DNA from: an archaeon
Lineage (GTDB): Archaea; Asgardarchaeota; Hermodarchaeia; Hermodarchaeales; Hermodarchaeaceae
Reading direction: 5' to 3'
Assembly: GCA_016550395.1 (NCBI GenBank)
Contig: JABXGY010000159.1
Location: 1-7,081 of the forward strand
Length of the DNA stretch: 7,081 nucleotides
Positions 1-6,229 of the stretch are shown here, piece by piece. Positions within the stretch are counted from its first letter, which is position 1, and every line of letters starts with the position of its first letter. The notes beneath the pieces were generated by a model that was not told the origin of the DNA, ran no database searches, and saw only the letters and a list, made by a program, of their open reading frames with translations. Position numbers and translations under genes: made by a program.

Positions 1-458
1 GTTGCGCCTGCAATAAGCCACATAGTATAAGCAGGAAGAACAAAAACAACAGCTGCAATTATTAGTTGAATGAGACCAAGGAGGACGCCCAACCATTTGA
101 AGGCGGCTCGTGGACCACCGGCGAGCATCCAGAGAATCCAACTGAATCCTTCTAAGATGAGGGCGCTGGCAAGCAGCCACCCATTATAGGTAAGATAGAA
201 CAAAGGAGTCACAGCAGCTAATGCCATCAGGATAATGCTGAAAATTATGGCAAGTCCTCGCAACCAGCTGGGTGCATCTCTATGACCAATGGCCCGGATA
301 AGCCAGAGGAATCCAAAAAGGGCAATGGCTCCGGTAAAGAGAAGGTATTGTAGATATTGATCAGCTAAGATGAATGTGGCTCCTGCGAGTATAATCCCGA
401 TGAGGGAAAATAGTATCTCGAGACCACGCATCCATCCGGGAGTTTTTTCTTCGGCCAT
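1..458 (-). CDS. Multi-pass membrane protein, HdeD/DUF308 type (3' end outside window)
   Basis: The frame is open from an ATG at 458-456 to the left edge, giving 152 residues with no stop. A GAGGT ribosome binding site lies at 471-467, 8 nt before the ATG. About five hydrophobic segments are visible at residues 12-31, 36-56, 66-88, 92-113 and 121-142. There is a clear internal repeat with a period of about 56 residues: PGWMRGLEILFS at 7-18 and PSWLRGLAIIFS at 63-74, with a weaker third copy around AFKWLGVLLGLIQ (119-131). Repeated two-helix units of this kind are characteristic of the HdeD/DUF308 family, which usually has six membrane helices, so roughly one helix and the C terminus are missing. 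Members are integral membrane proteins with no agreed biochemical role (E. coli HdeD is linked to acid resistance). The gene is divergent from the DUF4185 gene at 701. The family call is from pattern recognition; that it is a polytopic membrane protein is much surer. Confidence 0.75.
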   Translation of the reverse strand, partial: MAEEKTPGWMRGLEILFSLIGIILAGATFILADQYLQYLLFTGAIALFGFLWLIRAIGHRDAPSWLRGLAIIFSIILMALAAVTPLFYLTYNGWLLASALILEGFSWILWMLAGGPRAAFKWLGVLLGLIQLIIAAVVFVLPAYTMWLIAGA

Positions 459-535
459 TATTGTTGACCTCGACGCGATGTCACAATCTTTTCCTTAAAA
501 AATTATCTATTGGTATCAACGTTTAATTTAGTCAA

Positions 536-565
536 TTTTCGAAGTATTGCACGCTCCTTCGAAAA
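536..565. repeat. 9-bp inverted repeat, candidate operator
   Basis: ttttcgaag at 536-544 and cttcgaaaa at 557-565 are perfect reverse complements separated by 12 nt. Each arm contains the palindrome TTCGAA (538-543 and 558-563). The two palindromes start 20 bp apart, close to two helical turns, which suits a dimeric or tetrameric regulator. The repeat ends 10 bp before the tandem TATA boxes of the plus-strand gene and abuts the weak TATA candidate of the minus-strand gene, so one protein could control both. It is not followed by a T run, which argues against a terminator. The operator role is inference. Confidence 0.45.
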
Positions 566-575
566 ACGCAGATAC

Positions 576-601
576 CTAAACTTATAAACTAAACTTATAA
601 A
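576..601 (+). promoter_or_regulatory. Tandem duplicated TATA-box promoter element
   Basis: The 13-bp unit ctaaacttataaa occurs twice in perfect tandem (576-588 and 589-601). Each copy carries an archaeal TATA-like core (cttataaa) with an A-rich stretch just upstream that could serve as BRE. Archaeal transcription normally starts about 25 nt after the TATA box. These copies therefore predict starts near 612-615 and 625-628, leaving a leader of roughly 75-90 nt before the ATG at 701. The repeat is directly visible; promoter function is inferred from sequence and position. Confidence 0.6.
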
Positions 602-686
602 TAAAAAACTAATAATACTTGGGATAAATTCAAGACGATTTTACAATAAAAAGACATTAACTATCTGATAGCTCTTGTGAATAATT

Positions 687-691
687 GGAGG
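687..691 (+). promoter_or_regulatory. Ribosome binding site for the DUF4185 gene
   Basis: GGAGG lies 9 nt before the ATG at 701 and fixes that codon as the start; it fits the MRRRW signal-anchor N terminus that follows. Confidence 0.7.
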
Positions 692-700
692 CTATAACGA

Positions 701-1894
701 ATGCGTCGGCGGTGGCTTGCCTTCATCCTTATTACTGTTATAATCATCTCTGGGATTAGTGTTTTTGTTCTATGGAATTGGTTCGAACGCTCTACACCCC
801 TCCCACACGAAATGGTTTGTCAACTTACCGGTGAAGATGCTCTGAATGACACAACTGTTGTGAATGTTTATGGTGCTGATTTAGGGTTAATGATAGACTA
901 TCAGGCTCGACTTCACTTCATTTTTGGTGATACTTTTGGTCCTGACAAATGGGACTGGCGATCAAATACTATGGCGTACTCAGATGACTCTAATCCATCT
1001 GATGGGATCCTATTAACTGGATGGATTACCGATACAGCTACTCATCTGGCGAAAGAATTGATTCATAGTCAGAAAATTGACTATGTGGAAAAGACAGTAA
1101 TTCCCACCGCGGCTTACAGCCGTGATGATTGTCTCTATATTTTTTACATGTCGGTTAACCATTGGGGTGATGCTGGTGATTGGACCTGTAATAATGCCAG
1201 TATTGCTTACTCCTTTGATGGATACACCTTCATTGAATCGACTAATATGTCCTGGCCTGGGTCTAGTAATTTCATTGAGTGGGGTTATATCAAAACAGAT
1301 GAGACGGCCCCTTCTTCAGGAGGCTTCCTTTACTTTCTCACAACCAGTAGTGGTCGATACCATGATTGTTATCTAGCCCGAGTATTGGAAGACCAGATTC
1401 TGAATCAAAGTGCTTATCAATATTGTGCGGGCTTGGACTCCAGCAATCTTCCAATATGGTCAACGAATCATGCTGATGCACAACCTGTTATTGAAGCACC
1501 AACTGGTGAAATGTCAGTTATGTGGAATGCGTATCTTGAAAGGTACATGATGATCCATCTTGACGATGTCGCAAAGAAAATCGTTATTCGGATAGCCCAA
1601 ATGCCTTGGGGGCCTTGGAGTCAGCCTCATACAGTGATTACCCGACCTGAATATGTTGGATTTTATGCACCCAATATCGATCCAATACTAGTTGAGGATA
1701 ATGGACGCATTGTCTATTTTACTATGAGTCTGTGGGCTGAATACAATGTGTATCTCATGAAGGTTGATTTGACGAGATTATGGGGAATTTATCATGCAAG
1801 TTGCCCCAGATTTTGGGCTGCATCTTTGTATTGGATAAAAGAAATTCATATTAGTTTAATGAATAACCGGGACGTTGTGATGAAAGATGGATAA
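701..1894 (+). CDS. Membrane-anchored extracytoplasmic DUF4185-domain protein
   Basis: This 397-residue protein begins with a positively charged MRRRW and one hydrophobic segment (about residues 6-26). That reads as a signal anchor or uncleaved signal peptide placing the rest outside the cell. Residues about 55-357 resemble DUF4185, a beta-propeller-like fold related to glycoside-hydrolase-type propellers: VYGADLG (57-62), FIFGDTFG (73-80), the RSNTMAYS block (87-94) and PSDG (99-102), TVIPTAAYS (132-140), YMSVNHWGDAGDWT (149-162), GPWSQPH (304-310), and a closing YFTMSLW...YNVYLMKVDL (339-357). Acting on a carbohydrate is a family-level possibility, not shown here. Six cysteines (40, 144, 163, 223, 242, 368) could form disulfides. 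The roughly 40 residues after VDL do not look like the domain and are rich in aromatic residues. The ATG at 701 is supported by GGAGG at 687-691, 9 nt upstream. The stop overlaps the flavoprotein start by 8 nt, implying one transcript. Confidence 0.75.
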   Translation: MRRRWLAFILITVIIISGISVFVLWNWFERSTPLPHEMVCQLTGEDALNDTTVVNVYGADLGLMIDYQARLHFIFGDTFGPDKWDWRSNTMAYSDDSNPSDGILLTGWITDTATHLAKELIHSQKIDYVEKTVIPTAAYSRDDCLYIFYMSVNHWGDAGDWTCNNASIAYSFDGYTFIESTNMSWPGSSNFIEWGYIKTDETAPSSGGFLYFLTTSSGRYHDCYLARVLEDQILNQSAYQYCAGLDSSNLPIWSTNHADAQPVIEAPTGEMSVMWNAYLERYMMIHLDDVAKKIVIRIAQMPWGPWSQPHTVITRPEYVGFYAPNIDPILVEDNGRIVYFTMSLWAEYNVYLMKVDLTRLWGIYHASCPRFWAASLYWIKEIHISLMNNRDVVMKDG

Positions 1895-2816
1895 TATGTA
1901 TGATATTATCATCATTGGGGGCGGGCCAGCGGGGCTTTCTGCAGCCATTTATACAGCACGAATTGGAATGAAGACCCTACTTTTAGAAGGACAATGGTAC
2001 GGAGGTAGGGCTGCTACTGCTCCAGATGTTTGGAACTATCCTGGATTCCCAGAAGGAATTACAGGATCAGAACTCATAGACTTGATGGTAAAACAAGGAG
2101 AACGCTTTGGAGCTGAAATGAAGTATGCTACAGAGGTCATGAATTTAGAATTTAAAGAACCAACAAAGAAAGTGGTAACTCGCGAAGGTACCTATCTCGG
2201 AAAAGCTGTGATTGTTGCTACTGGTACGCAAAGTAAAAAATTGCAGCTTCCTGGTGAAACTGAGCTCATAGGACGGGGAGTCTCCTACTGTCCGATGTGT
2301 GATGGTCCACTCTATAAGGGATTACGGGTAGCCGTGATTGGTTCAGGTAATGAGGCATTTGAAGATGCGTTTTATTTAGCAGGGCTAGCTGACACAGTGT
2401 TATTATTAACTCATTTACCTGAAATCACAGTTAATCAGGCCTTATTAAATGAGGCTAAGGAAAAATCGAATCTGGTAATTGAAGAAGGCAAATTAGAGAC
2501 GATTAATGGAGAGCAGGTTGTCACCTCAATAACGTACAGTCTCTTTGATAATGAGGTAAAACAGGAGAAATCTGTTGATGGGGTTTTTGTCTCATTAGGA
2601 GGTGTTCCGATGACTGCCCTCGTTAAAAAAACTGGAGTCCATGTTGATGAACGGGGCTGCATTAAGGTCACTCGGCAGCAGCTTACGAATCTTGACGGTG
2701 TTTTTGCAGCTGGGGATTGTACTTGCGGTGGCATGCAAATTATTACCGCAGCTGGAGAGGGGGCAATGGCGGGCATTAATGCATACGTATATGTAAAGAA
2801 ACAGAAATCAAACTAA
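1887..2816 (+). CDS. Thioredoxin-reductase-like FAD-dependent disulfide oxidoreductase
   Basis: At 309 residues this matches the low-molecular-weight thioredoxin reductase family in length and domain order. An N-terminal FAD dinucleotide fold has GGGPAG (11-16). ATGTQSKKL follows at 111-119. The redox pair CPMCDG has C135 and C138. A second Rossmann fold has IGSGNEA (151-157), and the closing FAD motif AAGDCTCGG (274-282) leads to TAAGEGAMAG (287-296). The family reduces thioredoxin- or glutaredoxin-like partners in the cytoplasm. The HRRxxxR motif that binds the NADPH 2'-phosphate is missing: the equivalent stretch reads THLPEITVNQ (175-184). NADPH may therefore not be the donor; NADH, reduced F420 or ferredoxin are possibilities by analogy with other non-NADPH members. 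C278 and C280 form an additional CxC close to the FAD. The start at 1887 overlaps the upstream gene by 8 nt and has only a modest GTGAT (1877-1881) upstream; the in-frame ATG at 1896 (residue 4) is a possible alternative. No thioredoxin gene is present in the window. Confidence 0.85.
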   Translation: MDNMYDIIIIGGGPAGLSAAIYTARIGMKTLLLEGQWYGGRAATAPDVWNYPGFPEGITGSELIDLMVKQGERFGAEMKYATEVMNLEFKEPTKKVVTREGTYLGKAVIVATGTQSKKLQLPGETELIGRGVSYCPMCDGPLYKGLRVAVIGSGNEAFEDAFYLAGLADTVLLLTHLPEITVNQALLNEAKEKSNLVIEEGKLETINGEQVVTSITYSLFDNEVKQEKSVDGVFVSLGGVPMTALVKKTGVHVDERGCIKVTRQQLTNLDGVFAAGDCTCGGMQIITAAGEGAMAGINAYVYVKKQKSN

Positions 2817-2883
2817 TTCTTGACTTGCATATTACAGTCTGATTGGGTTAGGGGAAAGGGAACCTGAACACGTTGTTATCATT
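2817..2883. other. Convergent intergenic gap between flavoprotein gene and cdhD
   Basis: These 67 bp separate two genes pointing at each other. No strong stem-loop with a T run is present. On the minus strand the only T-rich stretch following cdhD lies inside the end of the flavoprotein gene (about 2812-2796, tttgatttctgtttcttt). Archaeal terminators can be simple T-rich tracts, so it may end the cdh transcript, but support is weak. On the plus strand only scattered short T clusters are seen. Confidence 0.3.
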
Positions 2884-4236
2884 CTAATTTGATGGAATGG
2901 ATAATTTGGTCCAGTCAACGAAATCTTCTCGCTTGCGATCAATCCGAGTGCTGAGCCAGGAGATGATGTCATGGACGGTTTTGATGGCCGCAGGGTGCAT
3001 CATCATGAAAACATCCACACCTGCTAAGAGGAACATCAGTGCTGTTGTACTCTCCCAAATAGGTCCGCGAAGCTCTCGTGGTCCCAATTCAGGTCGTTTC
3101 ATCCAGGCTTCCCGGGCTGCCCAGGCATTCGTGGTGCCACTACTTAACGGAAATTGAAGTTCTGAATCCCCTAATAATCCCGCTAATCGCATACGTTCCA
3201 TGATGGTGAAACTATACTCCGCACCATAGCCCAGAGCTGCCGTTGTCGGATCGATGATAATTTGATCCGGGGTGATGTAATCGAGGAGTCGACGATTGAG
3301 TTCCTTTTGCTGGTTGATATCAATGCTAGTCCAAGAGAGTACAAGCTGATTATGGGCCTTAGCCGCTTTGGCCACAGGTTCCCACATATCGACGGTAGCT
3401 GACGCAAGTAGGACACGTTCGCCTTCAGCGACCTCAGCAGCCTTAGCAAGTATTTCGGCATCCTTCGTTGGATCACCGGAACCCCCGACGATGATTGGTA
3501 CCTTTACTGCCTGTAATACTTTTTCAAATCCTTTCATTGCTTCTTTTGAACTAGTATCATTGAGGAGTGGATCGGTGCTAATCATATGGTAGGTAATAAA
3601 ATCTGCATCGAATTTGTCGATGGCGAGTCGTGCCCAGTCGACAGGATCATCCATGACATCATCGTAATGGACACGAACAGCTTTTGCGAGTTTAATGCGC
3701 ATGTCAAAGACGTCAGCAGCGACAACAGGTAGATGCTTCGGTGAAGACTGAAAGAGATTCCAGGCAGGAGCCTTATGGCCACCCACTGTAATCGTTTTAC
3801 TTCGTGACCCGCCTTCGGCTTTTGTAGCACCGAGAGTGATTTCACGGATTCGACCGGAATACTCTGTTAGTGGTGCCTTGAAACGGGCTTTAAGTAACTT
3901 ATCAGGGCGAACAACTGTCGGAATCCCTGGGATGGACACAGATGATTGCCCAGTGGACATTTGCACATTGTATCCCAGGGCTGTGAGCATTTGCTGGGCA
4001 AATTGTTGCATGGCAAAAGCGTTTTGCGCAAGGAATTGACGGGCTGGACCATCCATACCCCCGACACCTCCTGGGGGAACAGTAACCTCGAGTTCATCGA
4101 CATCAATGGTTATCTCTTCCAGTTCCAATTCTTGGAACTTACCAAATATGGCTTCCAAGGGACCTAGAATACCTAGTGCGGGATCGTCTCCGGACAGCAC
4201 GAGCTCGTTTTTCTCTTTCTTCTTTTTTGGCGACAT
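2884..4236 (-). CDS. cdhD: Acetyl-CoA decarbonylase/synthase delta subunit (corrinoid iron-sulfur protein small subunit)
   Basis: CdhD pairs with CdhE to form the corrinoid iron-sulfur protein that carries the methyl group between tetrahydropterin and the CdhC A cluster. The 450-residue length suits the archaeal family. A lysine-rich start (KKKKEK, 4-9) leads into an N-terminal region with alternating acidic strands (LELEEITIDVDELEVTV, 37-53) typical of archaeal delta subunits. A TIM-barrel-type domain follows from about 125 to 445. Conserved stretches include GATKAEGGSRSKTITVGG (136-153), GGSGDPTKDAE (251-261), SWTSIDINQQKELNR (301-315), IIIDPTTAALGYGAEYSF (326-343) and GPIWESTTALMFLLAGVD (391-408). 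The ATG at 4236-4234 has GAGG at 4249-4246, 9 nt upstream, and lies 15 nt after the cdhC stop, so it is the fourth gene of the operon. The partner cdhE does not follow; a convergent flavoprotein gene lies there instead. Confidence 0.93.
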   Translation of the reverse strand: MSPKKKKEKNELVLSGDDPALGILGPLEAIFGKFQELELEEITIDVDELEVTVPPGGVGGMDGPARQFLAQNAFAMQQFAQQMLTALGYNVQMSTGQSSVSIPGIPTVVRPDKLLKARFKAPLTEYSGRIREITLGATKAEGGSRSKTITVGGHKAPAWNLFQSSPKHLPVVAADVFDMRIKLAKAVRVHYDDVMDDPVDWARLAIDKFDADFITYHMISTDPLLNDTSSKEAMKGFEKVLQAVKVPIIVGGSGDPTKDAEILAKAAEVAEGERVLLASATVDMWEPVAKAAKAHNQLVLSWTSIDINQQKELNRRLLDYITPDQIIIDPTTAALGYGAEYSFTIMERMRLAGLLGDSELQFPLSSGTTNAWAAREAWMKRPELGPRELRGPIWESTTALMFLLAGVDVFMMMHPAAIKTVHDIISWLSTRIDRKREDFVDWTKLSIPSN

Positions 4237-4251
4237 GATTCATCGCCTCGC

Positions 4252-5682
4252 CTACTTCTTCGCCTTTTCATCCAGGCGTTTTATAATGACTTTTTCTGCG
4301 TAGATTTTTGCGTTCTTGAAGATGATCTGGAATCCCGGACCACCACCAGCCGCAGGTACAGTGGTCATCATTTGACCTGGCATCATGAACGGTTGACTAG
4401 CTTGTGTCATTGGGGCTGCTTCTTCAATGCGCTCTTCTTCTTCGAGACGAGCTGCTGCACCGGTTTCAGTCCAACGCCCAACTACTGGGTGATTATGGTC
4501 TTGTAGGTACCGTTTTAGCTCATCGATATCAGAAACATCGTTTTCTGTGGGGATAATATCCCTCAGATTATCAGGCAAGAAGTCATAGATTCTGTCTTTG
4601 ATAGCTTTAGGTAACCAGACAATTCGTTCCCATCCTCCATCAACTTGAAGGAATTTAGGTGATCGCATATATTCTATTGAAACACCATGAAAACCAGGAA
4701 TCTGTCGACCACCAGCTGTCGAATCGGCCATAGTTGAAAATGGCAAGCCATTAACGGCAGGACCCTTGTAATCACGATGTACTAAACCAAGACCATCAAC
4801 TTCTGGGATGATGAAGGCAATTGCTTCGAAACAACCACAACTAGTATGTGGCTTATCAAAAGCACTATACAAACATACCTCAGTAACCGCACCCAAGGTT
4901 TTTTCCTTGTAGGCTTGATTAACCCCCTTGTATTCGCCTTTGAACTCATCAATGACATCACCTTTCTCTATGGAAAATAATGGTCCCTTCGGATCAACGC
5001 GTGCTGCTGCTCGACCATCGAACCAAGAAATCGCACCACAATTTGCATAGCGCTGTGCAGTAATGGTACAACAATGGGTTGGGGCAAAGCTTTGGCAGAG
5101 TGTGCAACCGTAGAAGACATCAACCTCTTCGTCTTTTAGACCACGAGCGCGAGCGTCACGTTCATCATACCGTTTTATTGCAGCATCGAATTGTTCAGCG
5201 ATTTTATCAGGATCAGTAAAGAAGGTGATTTGGATTTTCTCGATAATCGGGAGTTCGCTCTTGTAAAGGCGTTCGTAAACTTGACCAAATACCTTAAAGG
5301 AATTGAGTCCTTTTTGGAATGATTTCTTGCTGATGCGAATCCAAATGTCGTATCTTTGGTTTAGGTGCATAACCCCTTCCATAAAGTTGGTATATTCGTG
5401 GACGTGACGTTCGAGGACGCCCTCCAGGTCTTCTTCGACTTCTTTACCAGCAACTTCTATCAAGATACCGAGTGGATGGTAACCTCCTTCGTCCAAATCT
5501 TTGAGATCAGGACCAACGACAGTAATTTTACCATCTTCGACTTCTGCAGCTTTCTTGGCGAGAACGAGTTCGAATTTCTTTTCGATTTTTGGTCCGCCGA
5601 GTTCGACTTGCATATCGCCCTTGCGAATGCGTTCACCCTCATAGATTACACCAACTTCCATTGGGAGATCTTCGAATGACAT
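4252..5682 (-). CDS. cdhC: Acetyl-CoA decarbonylase/synthase beta subunit (acetyl-CoA synthase)
   Basis: CdhC joins CO, a methyl group from the corrinoid protein and CoA into acetyl-CoA (or the reverse) at the Ni-Ni-[4Fe-4S] A cluster. From the chosen start it has 476 residues, the short archaeal form lacking the long N-terminal domains of bacterial AcsB. The A-cluster ligands are all present: C193 and C196 in CTLCQSFAP, C205, C215 (NCGA), then C282-G283-C284 (HTSCGC). The 67-residue spacing from C215 to C282 equals that between C528 and C595 of the Moorella enzyme. C204, next to ligand C205, is unusual (commonly Val in the NHVC motif). The C terminus has a flexible Met/Pro/Gly-rich linker and a final IIFKNAKIYAEKVIIK segment (453-468), a feature of archaeal CdhC. 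The start at 5682 gives MSFEDLPMEVGVIYEGERI, the usual family start. An upstream in-frame ATG at 5700 is rejected because it overlaps the ribosome binding site. The cdhB stop is 1 nt before this ATG. Confidence 0.95.
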   Translation of the reverse strand: MSFEDLPMEVGVIYEGERIRKGDMQVELGGPKIEKKFELVLAKKAAEVEDGKITVVGPDLKDLDEGGYHPLGILIEVAGKEVEEDLEGVLERHVHEYTNFMEGVMHLNQRYDIWIRISKKSFQKGLNSFKVFGQVYERLYKSELPIIEKIQITFFTDPDKIAEQFDAAIKRYDERDARARGLKDEEVDVFYGCTLCQSFAPTHCCTITAQRYANCGAISWFDGRAAARVDPKGPLFSIEKGDVIDEFKGEYKGVNQAYKEKTLGAVTEVCLYSAFDKPHTSCGCFEAIAFIIPEVDGLGLVHRDYKGPAVNGLPFSTMADSTAGGRQIPGFHGVSIEYMRSPKFLQVDGGWERIVWLPKAIKDRIYDFLPDNLRDIIPTENDVSDIDELKRYLQDHNHPVVGRWTETGAAARLEEEERIEEAAPMTQASQPFMMPGQMMTTVPAAGGGPGFQIIFKNAKIYAEKVIIKRLDEKAKK

Positions 5683-5683
5683 T

Positions 5684-6229
5684 CTATTTCTTACCTCCAT
5701 TTTTGGTGAGGATTTCTTTTAGTGCATCATTCCATTTCTGTTTCTTTAAATTCGGGAAAGACCACGACGCATGGGGTTGGAAATACCGACCTAAACTGAC
5801 AGTTTTCATTTCAGTGGAGAAGTTGACTAGAGCGGAGAGCATTAGCCACTCCATATAATAGGGGAAACCAAAGGTCATGACAAGGTCATGCGGGCCCTTC
5901 TTCGGTGCCACCATCCATTCAGGGTCAGTCAGTAGATAGGTGATTTCCATAGCATTGTGGGAGTATACGTTTTTGAATCCTTTTTCCTTGAAGGCCTTAA
6001 TGGTTTGGGCGGTTGCGACGATGGGGATGTTCCAATTCTCGGAAAACTCGATGAAGTAGTCAATCATCGACTTTTTCTGAGTTTGCTCTGTTAGGCTGTT
6101 GGCACCCACAACAAGAAGAGGATATTTTGCCTTCTTGAGAAGTGCCTTGACCACGACGGGTTTTTCGAGTGATTGGGCTTTCTTTGGACCACAGACTTCA
6201 GCAGTCTGCCAGGGTTCGGCGCGCATCAT
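5684..6229 (-). CDS. cdhB: Acetyl-CoA decarbonylase/synthase epsilon subunit
   Basis: CdhB is the small subunit bound to CdhA in the archaeal CO dehydrogenase (alpha2-epsilon2) and is absent from bacterial-type CODH, so it marks the complex as archaeal. Its exact role is unsettled; a structural or electron-transfer role has been proposed. The 181 residues match the family. The N terminus PWQTAEVCGPKKA (6-18) is characteristic. A Rossmann-like core follows with LLVVGANSL (38-46), and the family motifs TFGFPYY (119-125) and LGRYFQPHASWSFPNL (146-161) are visible. The gene begins with two ATG codons (6229 and 6226). The first abuts the cdhA TAA directly and has a full GGAGGTGAT 6 nt upstream. 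The end of the gene supplies the GGAGGT ribosome binding site of cdhC, so the two are probably translationally coupled. Confidence 0.93.
   Translation of the reverse strand: MMRAEPWQTAEVCGPKKAQSLEKPVVVKALLKKAKYPLLVVGANSLTEQTQKKSMIDYFIEFSENWNIPIVATAQTIKAFKEKGFKNVYSHNAMEITYLLTDPEWMVAPKKGPHDLVMTFGFPYYMEWLMLSALVNFSTEMKTVSLGRYFQPHASWSFPNLKKQKWNDALKEILTKNGGKK
5693..5698 (-). promoter_or_regulatory. cdhC ribosome binding site inside cdhB
   Basis: GGAGGT (minus strand 5698-5693) encodes the Gly-Gly near the CdhB C terminus and lies 10 nt before the ATG at 5682. It decides the cdhC start: the alternative ATG at 5700 overlaps this GGAGGT and would have no site of its own. Confidence 0.8.

Larger units (their letters stand above)
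459..700. promoter_or_regulatory. Divergent intergenic region holding both promoters
   Basis: This A+T-rich 242-bp region separates the membrane-protein gene (minus) from the DUF4185 gene (plus). It holds an inverted repeat at 536-565 and a tandem TATA duplication at 576-601. The plus-strand gene has a GGAGG ribosome binding site at 687-691. For the minus-strand gene a possible TATA-like stretch, taaattaaa read on the minus strand (530-522), is preceded by a purine-rich gaaaa; it would put transcription start near 500 and is only a weak candidate. No tRNA or ORF of note is seen here. Confidence 0.6.

Noticed and set aside
661..671. Small palindrome ctatc-t-gatag in the leader of the DUF4185 gene
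   Set aside because: Five base pairs around one base cannot form a useful RNA hairpin, and no riboswitch-like structure surrounds it.
2435..2776. 113-codon minus-strand frame inside the flavoprotein gene
   Set aside because: It is antisense to conserved TrxR sequence, with no recognisable domain and no convincing ribosome binding site; a shadow frame.
2845..2870. Purine-rich gggaaaggga stretch as a possible terminator stem
   Set aside because: No complementary arm forms a stable stem and no T run follows on either strand.
4106..4303. 65-codon plus-strand frame across the cdhC/cdhD junction
   Set aside because: Its Phe/Ser runs simply reflect the Lys/Glu-rich codons of the CdhD start on the other strand.
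5365..5679. 104-codon plus-strand frame opposite the start of cdhC
   Set aside because: It is antisense to well-conserved CdhC codons, has low-complexity Phe-rich content and no family resemblance; a shadow frame.
5683..5700. Six-codon N-terminal extension of CdhC from an ATG at 5700
   Set aside because: This ATG overlaps the GGAGGT that serves the ATG at 5682 and has no site of its own. The protein from 5682 begins as the family does (MSFEDLP...).
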